Shown: positions 1-8,530 of the stretch, one piece after another | Position numbering within the stretch: position 1 is the stretch's first letter | Layout: each line of letters begins with the position of its first letter | Origin: JAGMDK01 sp023128695 | GTDB taxonomy: Bacteria > Planctomycetota > Phycisphaerae > UBA1845 > Fen-1342 | Reading direction: 5' to 3' | Assembly: GCA_030628805.1 (NCBI GenBank) | Contig: DAOVQG010000022.1 | Location: 1-27,354, forward strand | Length of the DNA: 27,354 nt | The notes under the pieces: model-generated | Databases searched by the model: none | Seen by the model: the letters and a program-made list of their open reading frames with translations, nothing else | What the model was told of the DNA's origin: nothing | Program-made: the position numbers and the translations under genes

Positions 1-640
1 GCACCTCGCGAGCGCGTGGATTGCTTTTCCATCGGCTTATGGAACAGGCAGCCACCATCGGGCCAACGCGGTATCGCGATCTCGTTGGTGGCAACCACAA
101 CCGGTAGTATCGACTTGCGTCAACCGGATACCCCCTTTTCCGAATTAACTCTCACGCGGTCTACGCAGCCGCGCACCTCTCTTTCCCACATGCCTGCTTG
201 CTCTCGACATGCGTTCGTTTGGGCAAGCGTTACCAAAACATGGCCAACCACCTCCTTTCCTGCTCGCGCGATGGTTACATTCTCCCGGCAATTCCCACCG
301 GCGAGGATTGACTCCCTCCCGGCAGGCTTGTGGCCGGGTTCTTCGATCTCCCATTCGGGCAAGCGACGAAGTTCCGTCGGTCGGGCGTGGCCCGCCCTAC
401 ATGTTTCCACGAACTTCACGTGTCGCTTACGCATGCATACTTCTCGGTGTCCGGGCGGAGAACATCCCGGGCACGTTGATCTTGCTTGTGCGGCACCTCC
501 TTTCTCCACTTGGTCGAACTGTCTCGATTTGGCCTCCGCGGCCGTGCTCGTCGGCGAACATGCCGTACAGGTATCCAAGTGACAGCGAGGCGGCGCGCTC
601 ACGCTTTTTTTGGTGGTCTCACGAAAAAAAGTGGAAATTG
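1..640. other. Unassigned stretch, no convincing gene
   Basis: Long open frames exist on both strands here, but they overlap one another, carry no recognisable motif and look like the by-product of GC-rich sequence. A planctomycete-type dispersed motif (TCGGGCGTGGCCCGCCCTAC) lies near 382-401. Around 605-635 a T-run and an A-run face each other, which may be a decayed hairpin. I see no promoter, RNA gene or confident coding sequence. Confidence 0.5.
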
Positions 641-1080
641 CCCCGGCAGCGGCAAGACAAGCCTGTGCGAGACGGCCTGCCTGTGGGCGCTGGTCTACGG
701 GCACCGCGAGTTCGTCGCGTTGATCGGCAGCGACGAAGAACACGCGGCGAACATGCTCGATTCGATTCCCGGCAGTAAGGCCAGTGGCGCGATCATCCGC
801 GTGGCCGGTATCACCGGCCGTATTCGTGGCATGAAGCACAAGCGGCCGGACGGCCATGCGGTTCGGCCGGCGCTGGTGCTGATCGACGACCCGCAGACGG
901 ACGCGTCAGCCCGCAGCCCGAGTCAGTGTGCGATGCGCGAACGCATATTGGCCGGTGCGATCCTCGGCCTGGCCGGTCCCGGTCGGAAGATCGCCGGGCT
1001 GATGACTATCACCGTGGTGCGCCCAGGCGACATGGCCGACCGCCTCCTCGATCGCGATAAGCACCCGCAATGGCAGGACG
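641..1080 (+). pseudogene. Remnant of phage terminase large subunit
   Basis: This stretch reads in one frame as a fragment of a phage terminase large subunit, the ATPase that packages DNA into the capsid. A Walker A-like GSGKTS lies at about 645-665 and a Walker B-like ALVLIDDP at about 869-892, followed by a conserved-looking RPGDMADR segment near 1020. The distance between Walker A and Walker B is shorter than in full-length large terminases, which suggests an internal in-frame deletion after the LIGSDEEHAANMLDSI segment. No start codon or upstream N-terminal domain is recognisable, and after HPQWQ (about 1075) the frame runs into unrelated sequence and stops at 1142, so the nuclease domain is missing. 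It lies on the opposite strand from the Mu-like head genes at 15-23 kb and could be the displaced terminase of that module or belong to another phage. The terminase family call is fairly secure; the deletion model comes from remembered family architecture. Confidence 0.6.
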
Positions 1081-1145
1081 GGTGGCCCACGTTGTCCCCA
1101 ACGAGGGTTGACGATTTCTTATCCCGCGGCCGCATCTTTTAGTCC

Positions 1146-1209
1146 CTTCGTGTTCTTCGTGCCCTTCGTGGTTGGGAATTGAACCACGAAGGGTACGAAG
1201 AACACGAAG
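1146..1209. repeat. Inverted repeat of the CTTCGTG family
   Basis: A 28-base arm at 1146-1173, built from CTTCGTG units, faces its reverse complement at 1182-1209 with one mismatch and an 8-base loop. A related hairpin lies at 13295-13358. It sits directly after the terminase remnant and could fold as a strong hairpin in RNA or single-stranded DNA. Confidence 0.85.
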
Positions 1210-1276
1210 AGGAAGAGTATGTAAGTTGTGTGACGATCAGGGCACGCTTAATTACGCTCGTCGAACGGCCGCGGTT

Positions 1277-2899
1277 TCAATCGTCGTTCGCCGGTGTCGG
1301 CCGGTCTCCAAAACAATAGATCACTCCCTCCTCGGTCCCGATGACCAGGCAGCCTGCCCCGACCGCCGGCGAGGCGGAGATGGACCCGCCGGTCTCGAAA
1401 CGCCACACCTCCTTGCCGCTGCTCACTTCGACGGCGTAAAGCCAGCCGTCCGCCGAGCCGACGAAGACGCGCTCGCCGACGATGACGGGGGAGGAATCGA
1501 TGCGGCCCTTGGTGGCGAACTGCCAGCGCTGCCGGCCGGTGTCGGGATCGAGGGCCCGGAGGCGTTTGTCGCGGCCGCCCACGATGACCAAATCGTCGCT
1601 CACCGCCGCGGAGGATAGAAACGGGAATGAGCGTTCGGGGTCTTCGAACCGCCAGAGCACCCGCCCCGTTTGCCAATTTATCCCCAGCACCTGTTGTCCA
1701 TAGCAACCGAGGAAGACGCGCGCCCCGCGGATCGCGGCGGCCGCCCCGCTGACCGAGCCGAGCGCGACCTTCCGCACCGGCGAGCCGTCGGCCAGGTTCA
1801 CGACGTGCAGGCGGGCGTCGCACCCCACGACCAGCACACGCTCCCCGACAACGCCCGGCGTGCCGTGGATGCGCTCCTCGACCCCGGCGTATTTCCAAAG
1901 CAGCCGGCCGTCCTTGATTCGCAGGCAGTACAAGTGCCCGTCGTACGAGCCGAAGACCAGGCGCTCGCCCACGGGGTTGGCGGACGAAACGATGCGGCCC
2001 CCGGCCGCGAACGTCCAGCGCAGCGCGCCCGTCTCGGCGTCGCAGGCCCGCAGCACGCCCACCTCGTCGCCGAACACGACCAGCCCGGCGACCGCCGTCG
2101 GCGACGACTCGATGGCATCCTCGGACTCATACCGCCATTTGAGCCGGCCGGTCTTGAGATCGAGGGCCACCAGCTTGCCGTTATCCCCGCCGACAAAGAC
2201 CCTGCCGTTGGCGATGGCTGCCGTGGTGCAAGCCGCATCGCCCGCGTCGTACGTCCACCGCACAAACAGCTCCGCGGGCAAGGTGCTGCCGGCTACGCCC
2301 GTTTGTCGCGGATTGCCGCGGAACATCGGCCACTGCGTGCTCGACGTGGCGGCCTCCGGGCTCTGGAGCGCGTACAGAAACCGCCGCGTCACGATGTACA
2401 GGGTGCCGTTGGCTGCCGCCGGCGTGGTGTAGATCGCATGGCGCAGGTCGTTCCGCGCCAACTCCTTCAACTCCTGCCCGTGTTGCAGGACGAACAGGTC
2501 GCCGTCCGTGTTGCCGAGCATGACTTTGCCGTCGATCACGGTCGGCGAAGCCTAGACCCCGGCCTCCAGGTCGTGCCGCCAATGGCGCCGGCCGGTCCGC
2601 ACGTCGAAGCACGAGAGATAGCCGTTCAGGTCGACGGCGTAGAGCAGGCCGTCGGCGATGACGGGGCCGCCGTAGCTGTATGTCCCGAGTGGCGCTTGCC
2701 ACTTGATATTTTTCCTGGTATCGAGGTTCCACTGGTGTGGGATGTTTTTTTCCGAGGAGACCGCGTTGCGGCTCGGCGAGCCACCCCACATCGACCAGTC
2801 GCTGCCCGGCCGCGTGGTCGGCTGATCACCGATCACTGAGGCGATCGCCGCCACGGTCAGGATTCCCGCGCTCGCCGCCCTGATCCATCGCTTCACCAT
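1277..2899 (-). pseudogene. PQQ-like beta-propeller protein with in-frame amber stop
   Basis: Read from ATG at 2899, this frame encodes about 540 residues of a secreted outer-membrane-assembly or dehydrogenase-like beta-propeller. Residues 1-24 form a signal peptide (basic start, then a hydrophobic ILTVAAIASVIG core). About 40-residue blades follow, with recurring GxLxALDxxTGxxxW-type ends and ASPxVxxGxVxxG-type strands. The frame is interrupted once, at codon 116, by TAG (2552-2554). Both sides stay in the same frame and continue the same blade: residues before it end in DLEAGV and those after begin ASPTVIDGK. Blades of this family usually have VYASP here, so the TAG probably replaced a tyrosine codon by one base change. 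The 115-residue upstream part and the downstream part could each be translated separately (GTG at 2539), but neither would be a complete propeller. A sequencing error is the main alternative. Confidence 0.8.
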
Positions 2900-2940
2900 G
2901 GTGCTTTACCTTCGCCGCTGTGGAGGGTGCCCCGTAGTTA

Positions 2941-3381
2941 TCAAACCGGCCGGCGGCGGACGAAGCTGTTGTATTCCGCGCTCAACTGTTTCGTGACGGG
3001 ACCGACGACGCCGGTGCCGACGGGGCGTTTGTCGATTTCGGTGACGGGGATGACCTGTGCCCCGGTGCCGGTCAGGAAGCACTCGTCGGCCCCGTAGAGG
3101 TCCATTCGCACGAGGTTCTTCTCGACCACCTCGATGCCGGCCTGCCGTGCCAGGCGGATGATCGTGTTGCGGGTGATCCCCTCCAGAAGGCCGGCCGAGG
3201 TCGGTGGAGTTTGCAACTGGCCCTCGCGGACGATGAAGATGTTGTCGCCGTAGAGCAGGCCGTGGTCAAAGACGCTGACGCGGGCTTCGGCGGCCGGGAC
3301 GAGTTCGCCGTTGAACCAGATTTTGAGGTTTGAATCGGGATCGAAGTTCTCATCGGTTTGCCAGTGTGTGATTCCGGGCAT
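2941..3381 (-). pseudogene. Class IV aminotransferase with internal deletion
   Basis: This 146-codon frame starts at ATG 3381 behind a good GGAGG site. Its N-terminal half (IWFNGELV, VFDHGLLYGD) and C-terminal half (NIFIVREGQL, LLEGITRN, ADECFLTGTGAQVIPV) are classic class IV PLP-dependent aminotransferase sequence of the IlvE / D-amino-acid transaminase type. Family members are about 290 residues. Here LLYGD runs straight into NIFIVRE, so roughly 150-160 central residues are missing, including the region that carries the PLP-binding lysine. The join looks like recombination between two short GGCGAC stretches, one in YGDG near the N terminus and one in the TGDNIF segment. The deletion keeps the frame, and start, ribosome site and stop are intact, so a short protein may be made, but it cannot be a normal transaminase. 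It lies next to a complete branched-chain aminotransferase gene on the same strand. Confidence 0.8.
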
Positions 3382-3507
3382 GAGGTCCTCCAGAAACGAA
3401 CGCGAGCGGCATTTTGACCAAAACACCGCCCGCGAGCAAGGACATAGGCTTCGACACTGGTGGGCCTGGTGGGCTGTCAACGCTCGATTGGCGGGTAGCG
3501 TCATGGA

Positions 3508-3704
3508 AGGGAGGGCGAAGCTCCCGCTGAGCCGCAGATATGGGAGGGCGAAGCTCCCGCTGAGCCGCGGCGCCCCTGGCTCGGCAGGAGCCTCGCCCTC
3601 CCGTGAGAGCCTCGCCCTCCCGCTCGGCGTGTGTGCCACTGCTCTTGAGCAGTGTCTTTTCTGACCGGTGGTCGTTTGGGCACTGCTCAAGAGCAGTGGC
3701 ACAC
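3508..3704. repeat. Cluster of dispersed and inverted repeats between two aminotransferase genes
   Basis: Two direct copies of a GAGGGCGAAGCTCCCGCTGA motif (about 3510-3568) are followed by inverted partial copies (about 3580-3620). Then come two perfect 24-base arms at 3631-3654 and 3681-3704 facing each other, each containing the near-palindrome CACTGCTCTTGAGCAGTG. The hairpins could end transcription of the downstream or upstream gene. No gene is visible between 3382 and 3733. Confidence 0.8.
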
Positions 3705-3733
3705 CAACCCATCAATTGAGTTGTGGCAGAGCA

Positions 3734-4810
3734 CTAGGCCTGGACGACCCGGTGCACCCAGCCGTACTTGTCCGGCATGTCGCCGAGCTGAATCGCCCTT
3801 AGCCGTTGATACAGCTCGACGCAGTAGCGCCCCGGCCGGCCGTCCTTGGAGTAAACCACCTTGCGATCTCGGTATGTAATCGAACCGACCGGCGTGATGA
3901 CCGCGGCGGTTCCACAACAGCCGGCCTCCTGGAAATCGAAGATCTCTTCGACATCGACCGGTCGCCGCTGGGGACGCAGCCCCAACTCCTCCGCGAGCGT
4001 GATCAGCGACTTGTTGGTAATCGAGGGCAGGATGGACGGGCTAGCAGGCGTGACATACTGTCCATCCTTGGTGATGCCGAAGAAATTCGCCGGGCCGGAC
4101 TCGTCGAGGTAGCGTTTCTCCTTCGCGTCCAGGTAGAGGACCTCGGTGAATCCTTTTTTCTTGGCGTTGATGCTGGCCCGCAGGCCGGCGGCGTAGTTGC
4201 CCCCCACTTTCACGTCGCCGACGCCGAGCGGAGCCGCGCGGTCCACCTCCTCCTCGACGACCAGATGCACCGGCTTGAACCCGGATTTGAAGTACGGTCC
4301 GACCGGGGTGACGAAGACCATGAACAGGTACTCGTCCGCCGGCCTCACCCCGACTTGCGGGCCCGTGCCGAGCACGATGGGGCGGACGTACAGGCTGGCT
4401 CCGGTGCCATACGGCGGGACGTATTTGAGATTGGCTTTGATGACACGCTCCACCGCGTCGATGAACATATCCTCCGGCACCGGCTCCATGTGAATTTTTC
4501 GGCAAGAGACACCCAAACGCCTCGCGTTCTCGTCGATGCGGAACACGACCACGTCGCCGCGCTTGGTATGGAAGGCCTTGAGCCCCTCGAAGCATTCCTG
4601 GCCGTAGTGCAAGCAGGTCGCCGCCATGTGCAGCGGCAGGATTTCGCTGGCGGTGAGCTCTCCCTCGTCCCACGCGCCGTTACGCCAGGTAAAGCGGATG
4701 TTGAAGTCCGTCTTGTGGTACCCGAAGTCCAGGTTTTCCCAATCAAGGTCGGCTTTGGTCACATCGCTTTCCACACGGCTGCCACGGGGACGACTTGAGA
4801 GAGTGCTCAT
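3734..4810 (-). CDS. ilvE: Branched-chain amino acid aminotransferase
   Basis: The 358-residue product is a fold-type IV, PLP-dependent branched-chain aminotransferase of the long bacterial/eukaryotic group. In the cytoplasm it would swap the amino group between glutamate and the 2-oxo acids of leucine, isoleucine and valine. The PLP-binding lysine is K201 in the GDVKVGGNYA motif. CFEGLKA lies at 73-79, and the substrate and cofactor loops include LDESGPANFFG and the EAGCCGTAAVITPVG segment near the C terminus. Length and motif order are normal. The ATG at 4810 has a strong AGGAGG site just upstream. The next gene on this strand is the deleted class IV aminotransferase, so the intact enzyme may cover the activity. 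The gene diverges from rlmN, with a shared 340-base region between them. Confidence 0.93.
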   Translation of the reverse strand: MSTLSSRPRGSRVESDVTKADLDWENLDFGYHKTDFNIRFTWRNGAWDEGELTASEILPLHMAATCLHYGQECFEGLKAFHTKRGDVVVFRIDENARRLGVSCRKIHMEPVPEDMFIDAVERVIKANLKYVPPYGTGASLYVRPIVLGTGPQVGVRPADEYLFMVFVTPVGPYFKSGFKPVHLVVEEEVDRAAPLGVGDVKVGGNYAAGLRASINAKKKGFTEVLYLDAKEKRYLDESGPANFFGITKDGQYVTPASPSILPSITNKSLITLAEELGLRPQRRPVDVEEIFDFQEAGCCGTAAVITPVGSITYRDRKVVYSKDGRPGRYCVELYQRLRAIQLGDMPDKYGWVHRVVQA

Positions 4811-5019
4811 GGGGGGCCTCCTGAATGAACCCTTGGTGCCGTCGCAAACCCTGCCCGCCGAGAACCGAGACCGATATCACGGTTTGCAGCGTTTATCGCA
4901 CGTCACCTCCGTTGAGTTAAACTATACCGCCACATATTGAGCATAGGCCGCGGACGAAGGTGTTGCAAGCGCGGTTCGGTCATCTTGCCGTTTGGGCCGT
5001 TCCTGGGGCAATATCCATG

Positions 5020-5048
5020 TTGGTAGAGTAAGCCATGTGTGATAAAAT
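5020..5048 (+). promoter_or_regulatory. Candidate promoter, first copy
   Basis: TTGGTA at 5020-5025 and TAAAAT at 5043-5048 are separated by exactly 17 bases and resemble sigma-70 -35 and -10 boxes. The unit lies upstream of rlmN and is repeated perfectly 36 bases downstream. It is a prediction from sequence only. Confidence 0.5.
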
Positions 5049-5055
5049 AACAGGG

Positions 5056-5084
5056 TTGGTAGAGTAAGCCATGTGTGATAAAAT
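5056..5084 (+). promoter_or_regulatory. Candidate promoter, second copy
   Basis: This is the same TTGGTA / 17-base spacer / TAAAAT arrangement, with boxes at 5056-5061 and 5079-5084. Transcription from it would begin near 5090 and leave a leader of about 60 bases before the GTG at 5151. Confidence 0.5.
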
Positions 5085-5150
5085 AACAGGTTGATATACA
5101 GCCTACTGATAGGGTGTAATCACGTTTATCGGGCAGGACTCATCGACGAC

Positions 5151-6257
5151 GTGAAAACCAACCCCAACGAGGCCGAGCCGCGGCGACACCTGCTGGGGGA
5201 GGAACTGTCGGCGCTGCGGGACTGGCTCGTGGCCGGCGGCCAGGCGCCCTACCGCGCCGACCAAATCAGCGCTTGGATTTACGCCAAAAACGCCGACGCA
5301 TTTTCGCAAATGACAAACGTCTCGAAGAGCCTGCGCCTCTGGCTGGCCGAACACGCGGACATCGCCCGGGCTCGCCTCGCCGCCGAGTCCACCGCCCGCG
5401 ACGGAACCCGTAAGCTCCTGCTGACCTGGCCCGATGGCCAATCCGTCGAAACGGTGTGGATCCCGGACGGCGAACGGAACACCGCGTGTGTCTCCACGCA
5501 GGTCGGGTGTCCCGTCGGCTGCCGCTTCTGCGCCAGTGGACTCAGCGGTCTGCAACGAAACCTCACCGCCGGCGAGATCGTCGAACAGGCCTGGCGGATA
5601 CGTCGTCTGATCGGGTCGGCGGGAGTTGACGCCGACGGTTCACACCCGCCGCGGCTGACAAACGTTGTGCTGATGGGGATCGGCGAGCCGCTGGCCAATT
5701 ACGACGCGGTCGTCAAAGCGATCCGCATCATGAACGCTTCGTGGGGGCTCGGGATCGGGGCTCGCAAGATCACGCTGAGCACGGTCGGTCTGCCCGTGCA
5801 AATCCGCCGCCTCGCCGACGAGGGCCTACAACTAAACCTGGCCCTCTCGCTGCACGCCGCGGACGACGAGTTGCGGCGGGAACTGATCCCGTGGGGCCGG
5901 GTGCCGATCGCCGAGGTGCTCGCCGCGTGCGTGTACTACTTCGAGCGTACCGGGCGGGAAGTGACGCTGGAGTACGTGCTGCTGGACGGAGTGAACACGG
6001 AGCAGCGGCACGCCGCCCAACTCGCGCGGATCGCCCGGCGGCTGCGGTGCAACATCAATCTGCTGCGGTACAATCCGGTGCCGGGGCTGCCGTATGGGCG
6101 ACCGAGCGCGACGGCGGCGTACGCGTTTCAGCGCGAGTTGCGGGCGCGGGGCGTCAACGCTCACATCCGCACCTCGCGCGGGTCGGATGTCGAGGCCGCC
6201 TGCGGGCAACTACGCCGGCGGGAAACGCCGCCTCGCCAGAAAGCTGGTCCTGCTTGA
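5151..6257 (+). CDS. rlmN: Dual-specificity 23S rRNA A2503 / tRNA A37 methyltransferase
   Basis: The product is a radical SAM enzyme that puts a methyl group on carbon 2 of A2503 in 23S rRNA, and in many bacteria also of A37 in tRNA. With the GTG start at 5151 it is 368 residues, close to the family norm. The [4Fe-4S] cluster motif is C120-x3-C124-x2-C127 (CPVGCRFC). The N-terminal RNA-binding part has the typical PYRADQISAWIY and the FSQMTNVSKSLR segment. LMGIGEPLANYD and KITLSTVGL follow, and the C-terminal RGSDVEAACGQL carries the second catalytic cysteine. An in-frame TTG at 5091 would add 20 residues that do not look like the family, and it would fall at the transcription start of the second promoter copy, so GTG 5151 is preferred, although its ribosome site is weak. 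A long repeat hairpin follows the stop. Confidence 0.9.
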   Translation: MKTNPNEAEPRRHLLGEELSALRDWLVAGGQAPYRADQISAWIYAKNADAFSQMTNVSKSLRLWLAEHADIARARLAAESTARDGTRKLLLTWPDGQSVETVWIPDGERNTACVSTQVGCPVGCRFCASGLSGLQRNLTAGEIVEQAWRIRRLIGSAGVDADGSHPPRLTNVVLMGIGEPLANYDAVVKAIRIMNASWGLGIGARKITLSTVGLPVQIRRLADEGLQLNLALSLHAADDELRRELIPWGRVPIAEVLAACVYYFERTGREVTLEYVLLDGVNTEQRHAAQLARIARRLRCNINLLRYNPVPGLPYGRPSATAAYAFQRELRARGVNAHIRTSRGSDVEAACGQLRRRETPPRQKAGPA

Positions 6258-6393
6258 TGAAGAGCCGCGCCAGCGAGAAGAAGAGTCGCGCCAGCGAGAA
6301 GAAGAGCCGCGGGCTTCAGCCCGCGCGGTGCCCCGCAGGAGAAGACCACAATTGGTCGCGAACGACCGCGCGGGCTGAAGCCCGCGGCTCTTC
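6258..6393. repeat. Tandem 21-mers and perfect 29-bp inverted repeat after rlmN
   Basis: A GAAGAGCCGCGCCAGCGAGA-type 21-base unit is repeated at about 6259-6300 and runs into an arm at 6301-6329. That arm is matched perfectly by its reverse complement at 6365-6393 (29 of 29 bases, 35-base loop). The arms belong to the dispersed GAAGAGCCGCGGGCTTCAGC family seen elsewhere in the window. The structure may stop transcription between rlmN and the following dehydrogenase gene. Confidence 0.9.
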
Positions 6394-6426
6394 GGAATGA
6401 CATAATGAAGCAACTTGGGGAGTGTC

Positions 6427-7359
6427 GTGCACAAGATTCTATTGGCCAAAACCCTCGCTAGCGATGCCGAAAGACGGCTGGAAGCCGCCGCCACGGTGGT
6501 GCGCGCCCCGGCCGAGGACGAACAAACATTGTCTGGACTGATCGGCGATTGCGAGGCGCTCATCGCTTGCACGAGCACGCCCGTCACGCGTGCTCTGTTG
6601 GAAGCCGGCCGGAAACTGCGTGTGGTCGGCGTGGCCGGCGTGGGCCTCGAGCAGGTGGACCTGGCGGCCGCCGAGGAGTTGGGCATCGCCGTCCTCCACA
6701 CCCCGGCCGCCGCCACGGTTGCCGTGGCGGACCTTACGGTCGCGTTCATGCTACAGCTCTTACGCCCCATTCCGCGGCTGGCGGCCGAGTATCGGCTGGG
6801 ACGATATCAACCCGCCCGGGCCGAGCCGCACGGCGACGAGCTAGGCGAAATGACGATCGGCATCGTGGGCCTGGGCCGCATCGGAGCCCAGGTCGGACGC
6901 CGCTGTGCCGCCGGCTTTGGGGCCCGCGTGCTATACAACGATATTGTCGAGGTCGGGCCGTTTGATTTCCCCGCCGAGCCCGTTGACAAGCCAACGATCT
7001 GGTCGGAAAGCGACATAGTAACGCTGCACGTCCCGCTGACCGAGCAGACGCGGGGACTGGTGGACGCGGAGGTGCTTTCGCGCCTGCGGCCGAAGGCCTT
7101 GCTGATCAACACCTCTCGGGGAGCGGTGGTGGACACCGCAGCTTTGACGGCCGCTTTGCAGGCGGGCCGGCTCGGCGGCGCGGCGCTCGATGTCGTCGAG
7201 CCCGAGCCGTTGCCGGCGACGCACCCGCTTTTTACCTGCGAGCGGTGTATCCTCACGCCCCACGTCGCGTCGCGAACCCACGGCGGGATGCGGCGGATGT
7301 GTGCGGTCGTGGATGAGGTGTTGACGTTCCTGGAACGCGGGGACGACTTCTCGGCGTAG
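6427..7359 (+). CDS. D-isomer-specific 2-hydroxyacid dehydrogenase
   Basis: The 310-residue product belongs to the NAD-dependent D-2-hydroxyacid dehydrogenase family, which includes D-3-phosphoglycerate and D-lactate dehydrogenases. It would oxidise a D-2-hydroxyacid to the 2-oxo acid, or run the reverse reaction. The Rossmann dinucleotide loop is GLGRIG (148-153). The catalytic residues are R231 in NTSRGAVVD, E258 in DVVEPEP and H279 in LTPHVAS. It lacks the C-terminal ACT domain of long SerA enzymes, so the substrate cannot be named from sequence. The start chosen is GTG 6427, with GGGGAG at 6417-6422; a TTG at 6415 would add four residues. It follows rlmN on the same strand but is separated from it by a large hairpin, so it may be transcribed separately. 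Confidence 0.9.
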   Translation: MHKILLAKTLASDAERRLEAAATVVRAPAEDEQTLSGLIGDCEALIACTSTPVTRALLEAGRKLRVVGVAGVGLEQVDLAAAEELGIAVLHTPAAATVAVADLTVAFMLQLLRPIPRLAAEYRLGRYQPARAEPHGDELGEMTIGIVGLGRIGAQVGRRCAAGFGARVLYNDIVEVGPFDFPAEPVDKPTIWSESDIVTLHVPLTEQTRGLVDAEVLSRLRPKALLINTSRGAVVDTAALTAALQAGRLGGAALDVVEPEPLPATHPLFTCERCILTPHVASRTHGGMRRMCAVVDEVLTFLERGDDFSA

Positions 7360-7398
7360 CAGCCGGCCTCAATCCGGTCACAGCAGTCCGTCCGCGAA

Positions 7399-8277
7399 TC
7401 AGCCACTTCCGAAGAGCGCATCCAGGATGTGCCGCGTCTCGCCCTTCTTCTTGACAATCAGAACGGGCAGCATGGAGTGGAGCAGGATGCGTTCGGCGGT
7501 TGAGCCGAGCATGAAATCCGCGCCGAGCCCGCGGCTGCCGACTACGATCAGGTTCATCTTGTGGGCCACCGCTACTTCCTGGATGGCAGCCACTGTGTTC
7601 TCAGAACAGGTGCAGACGACTTCGACGTCTAATCCTCCGGCATCCATGTCCGCGATGAACTCCTGCATCTGTGTTTGGCCCACTTTCTCACGTTCCGCGA
7701 TGGCTTCGGGCAGGCTCATCCCCAGCTTGCTGTAGCCGTAACCGATGGTGAAGTTCGAGTGTACCACCAGTTGCGGCTTGGCGGCCCCGCCGGCTTTCAC
7801 GATAGCGATGGCCTGCTCGAGGGCCAGCTTGGAGTGTTCGGACAAGTCGACCGGGACGAAGATACGTTCCAGGTGCGGCTGGGCGTGGGTGGGAACCACC
7901 AGGACGTTGCAGGGAGCCTTCCGCGCCAGACGTGAAAACGCGTCGCCGATGCCCAGTTGCTCGGAGGGCAGGCGGCGGCCGACGATGATCATATCGAGCT
8001 CGTCATCGCGGGCGCTGCGGAGGATTTCCGGCACGCCGGTGCCTTTGTGCACTTCCACCTTGGTGATCTTGGCCACGTCCGCGGGCAGCTTCCGCCGCAC
8101 CTCGGCTTCCAGGGCGGCCACGTCCGGGTCTTCTTCCTCGAGTTCGGGCTCGCGGACGTGGATGCAGTACACCGACTCGCTCTCGGCCAGTTTGGCGAAC
8201 ACGCCGGTGTATTCCAGGGCGGTATCATCCGCGGGGGAATCGTGCAGGAACACGCCGAGTTTCTTATACCGTTGCAT
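7399..8277 (-). CDS. Tandem-domain universal stress protein
   Basis: The 292-residue cytoplasmic protein contains two UspA-type alpha/beta domains in series. The first covers about residues 1-135 (VGRRLPSEQ near its end) and the second about 140-285. The second keeps the ATP-binding signature GSRGLGADFMLGSTAERIL near its C terminus; in the first the glycine-rich loop is altered, so nucleotide binding may be confined to the second half. Proteins of this kind help cells survive starvation, oxidative or other stress, by mechanisms that differ between members. ATG 8277 has a GAGGA site at suitable spacing. The gene converges with the dehydrogenase, 39 bases apart. Confidence 0.9.
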   Translation of the reverse strand: MQRYKKLGVFLHDSPADDTALEYTGVFAKLAESESVYCIHVREPELEEEDPDVAALEAEVRRKLPADVAKITKVEVHKGTGVPEILRSARDDELDMIIVGRRLPSEQLGIGDAFSRLARKAPCNVLVVPTHAQPHLERIFVPVDLSEHSKLALEQAIAIVKAGGAAKPQLVVHSNFTIGYGYSKLGMSLPEAIAEREKVGQTQMQEFIADMDAGGLDVEVVCTCSENTVAAIQEVAVAHKMNLIVVGSRGLGADFMLGSTAERILLHSMLPVLIVKKKGETRHILDALFGSG

Positions 8278-8530
8278 GGCAGGTCCTCATGATGTCGATC
8301 AATGCCTTAACACTCCGCCGCCGCTGCATCACTGGCGGTCCCGCGGTCGGCGTGAAGGCGGAGCTTCACCAGTACTGTACACTGACACTATTCGTGCTAC
8401 CATAGGTTGTGTGATGTTGGTTTAATCCATCGCCGCGGGTCACTTGCGGTCGGTGCCCTGAGCGAGGGGGCGGACGAGTTGTCACTTGTTCTCGCCCCGT
8501 TCTCGTGCTCGTTCCCGGTCGCCGCCTTGT

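Larger units (their letters stand above)
5019..5090. repeat. Perfect 36-bp tandem duplication
   Basis: Copy one is 5019-5054 and copy two is 5055-5090, identical at every base. Each copy carries one candidate promoter, so the duplication places two start signals in series before rlmN. Confidence 0.95.

Noticed and set aside
120..857. 245-codon minus-strand frame
   Set aside because: No motif, and it runs antisense across the terminase remnant; it looks like a GC-driven shadow.
1670..2839. 389-codon plus-strand frame antisense to the propeller gene
   Set aside because: Composition is typical of an antisense shadow and the minus-strand propeller blades are unmistakable.
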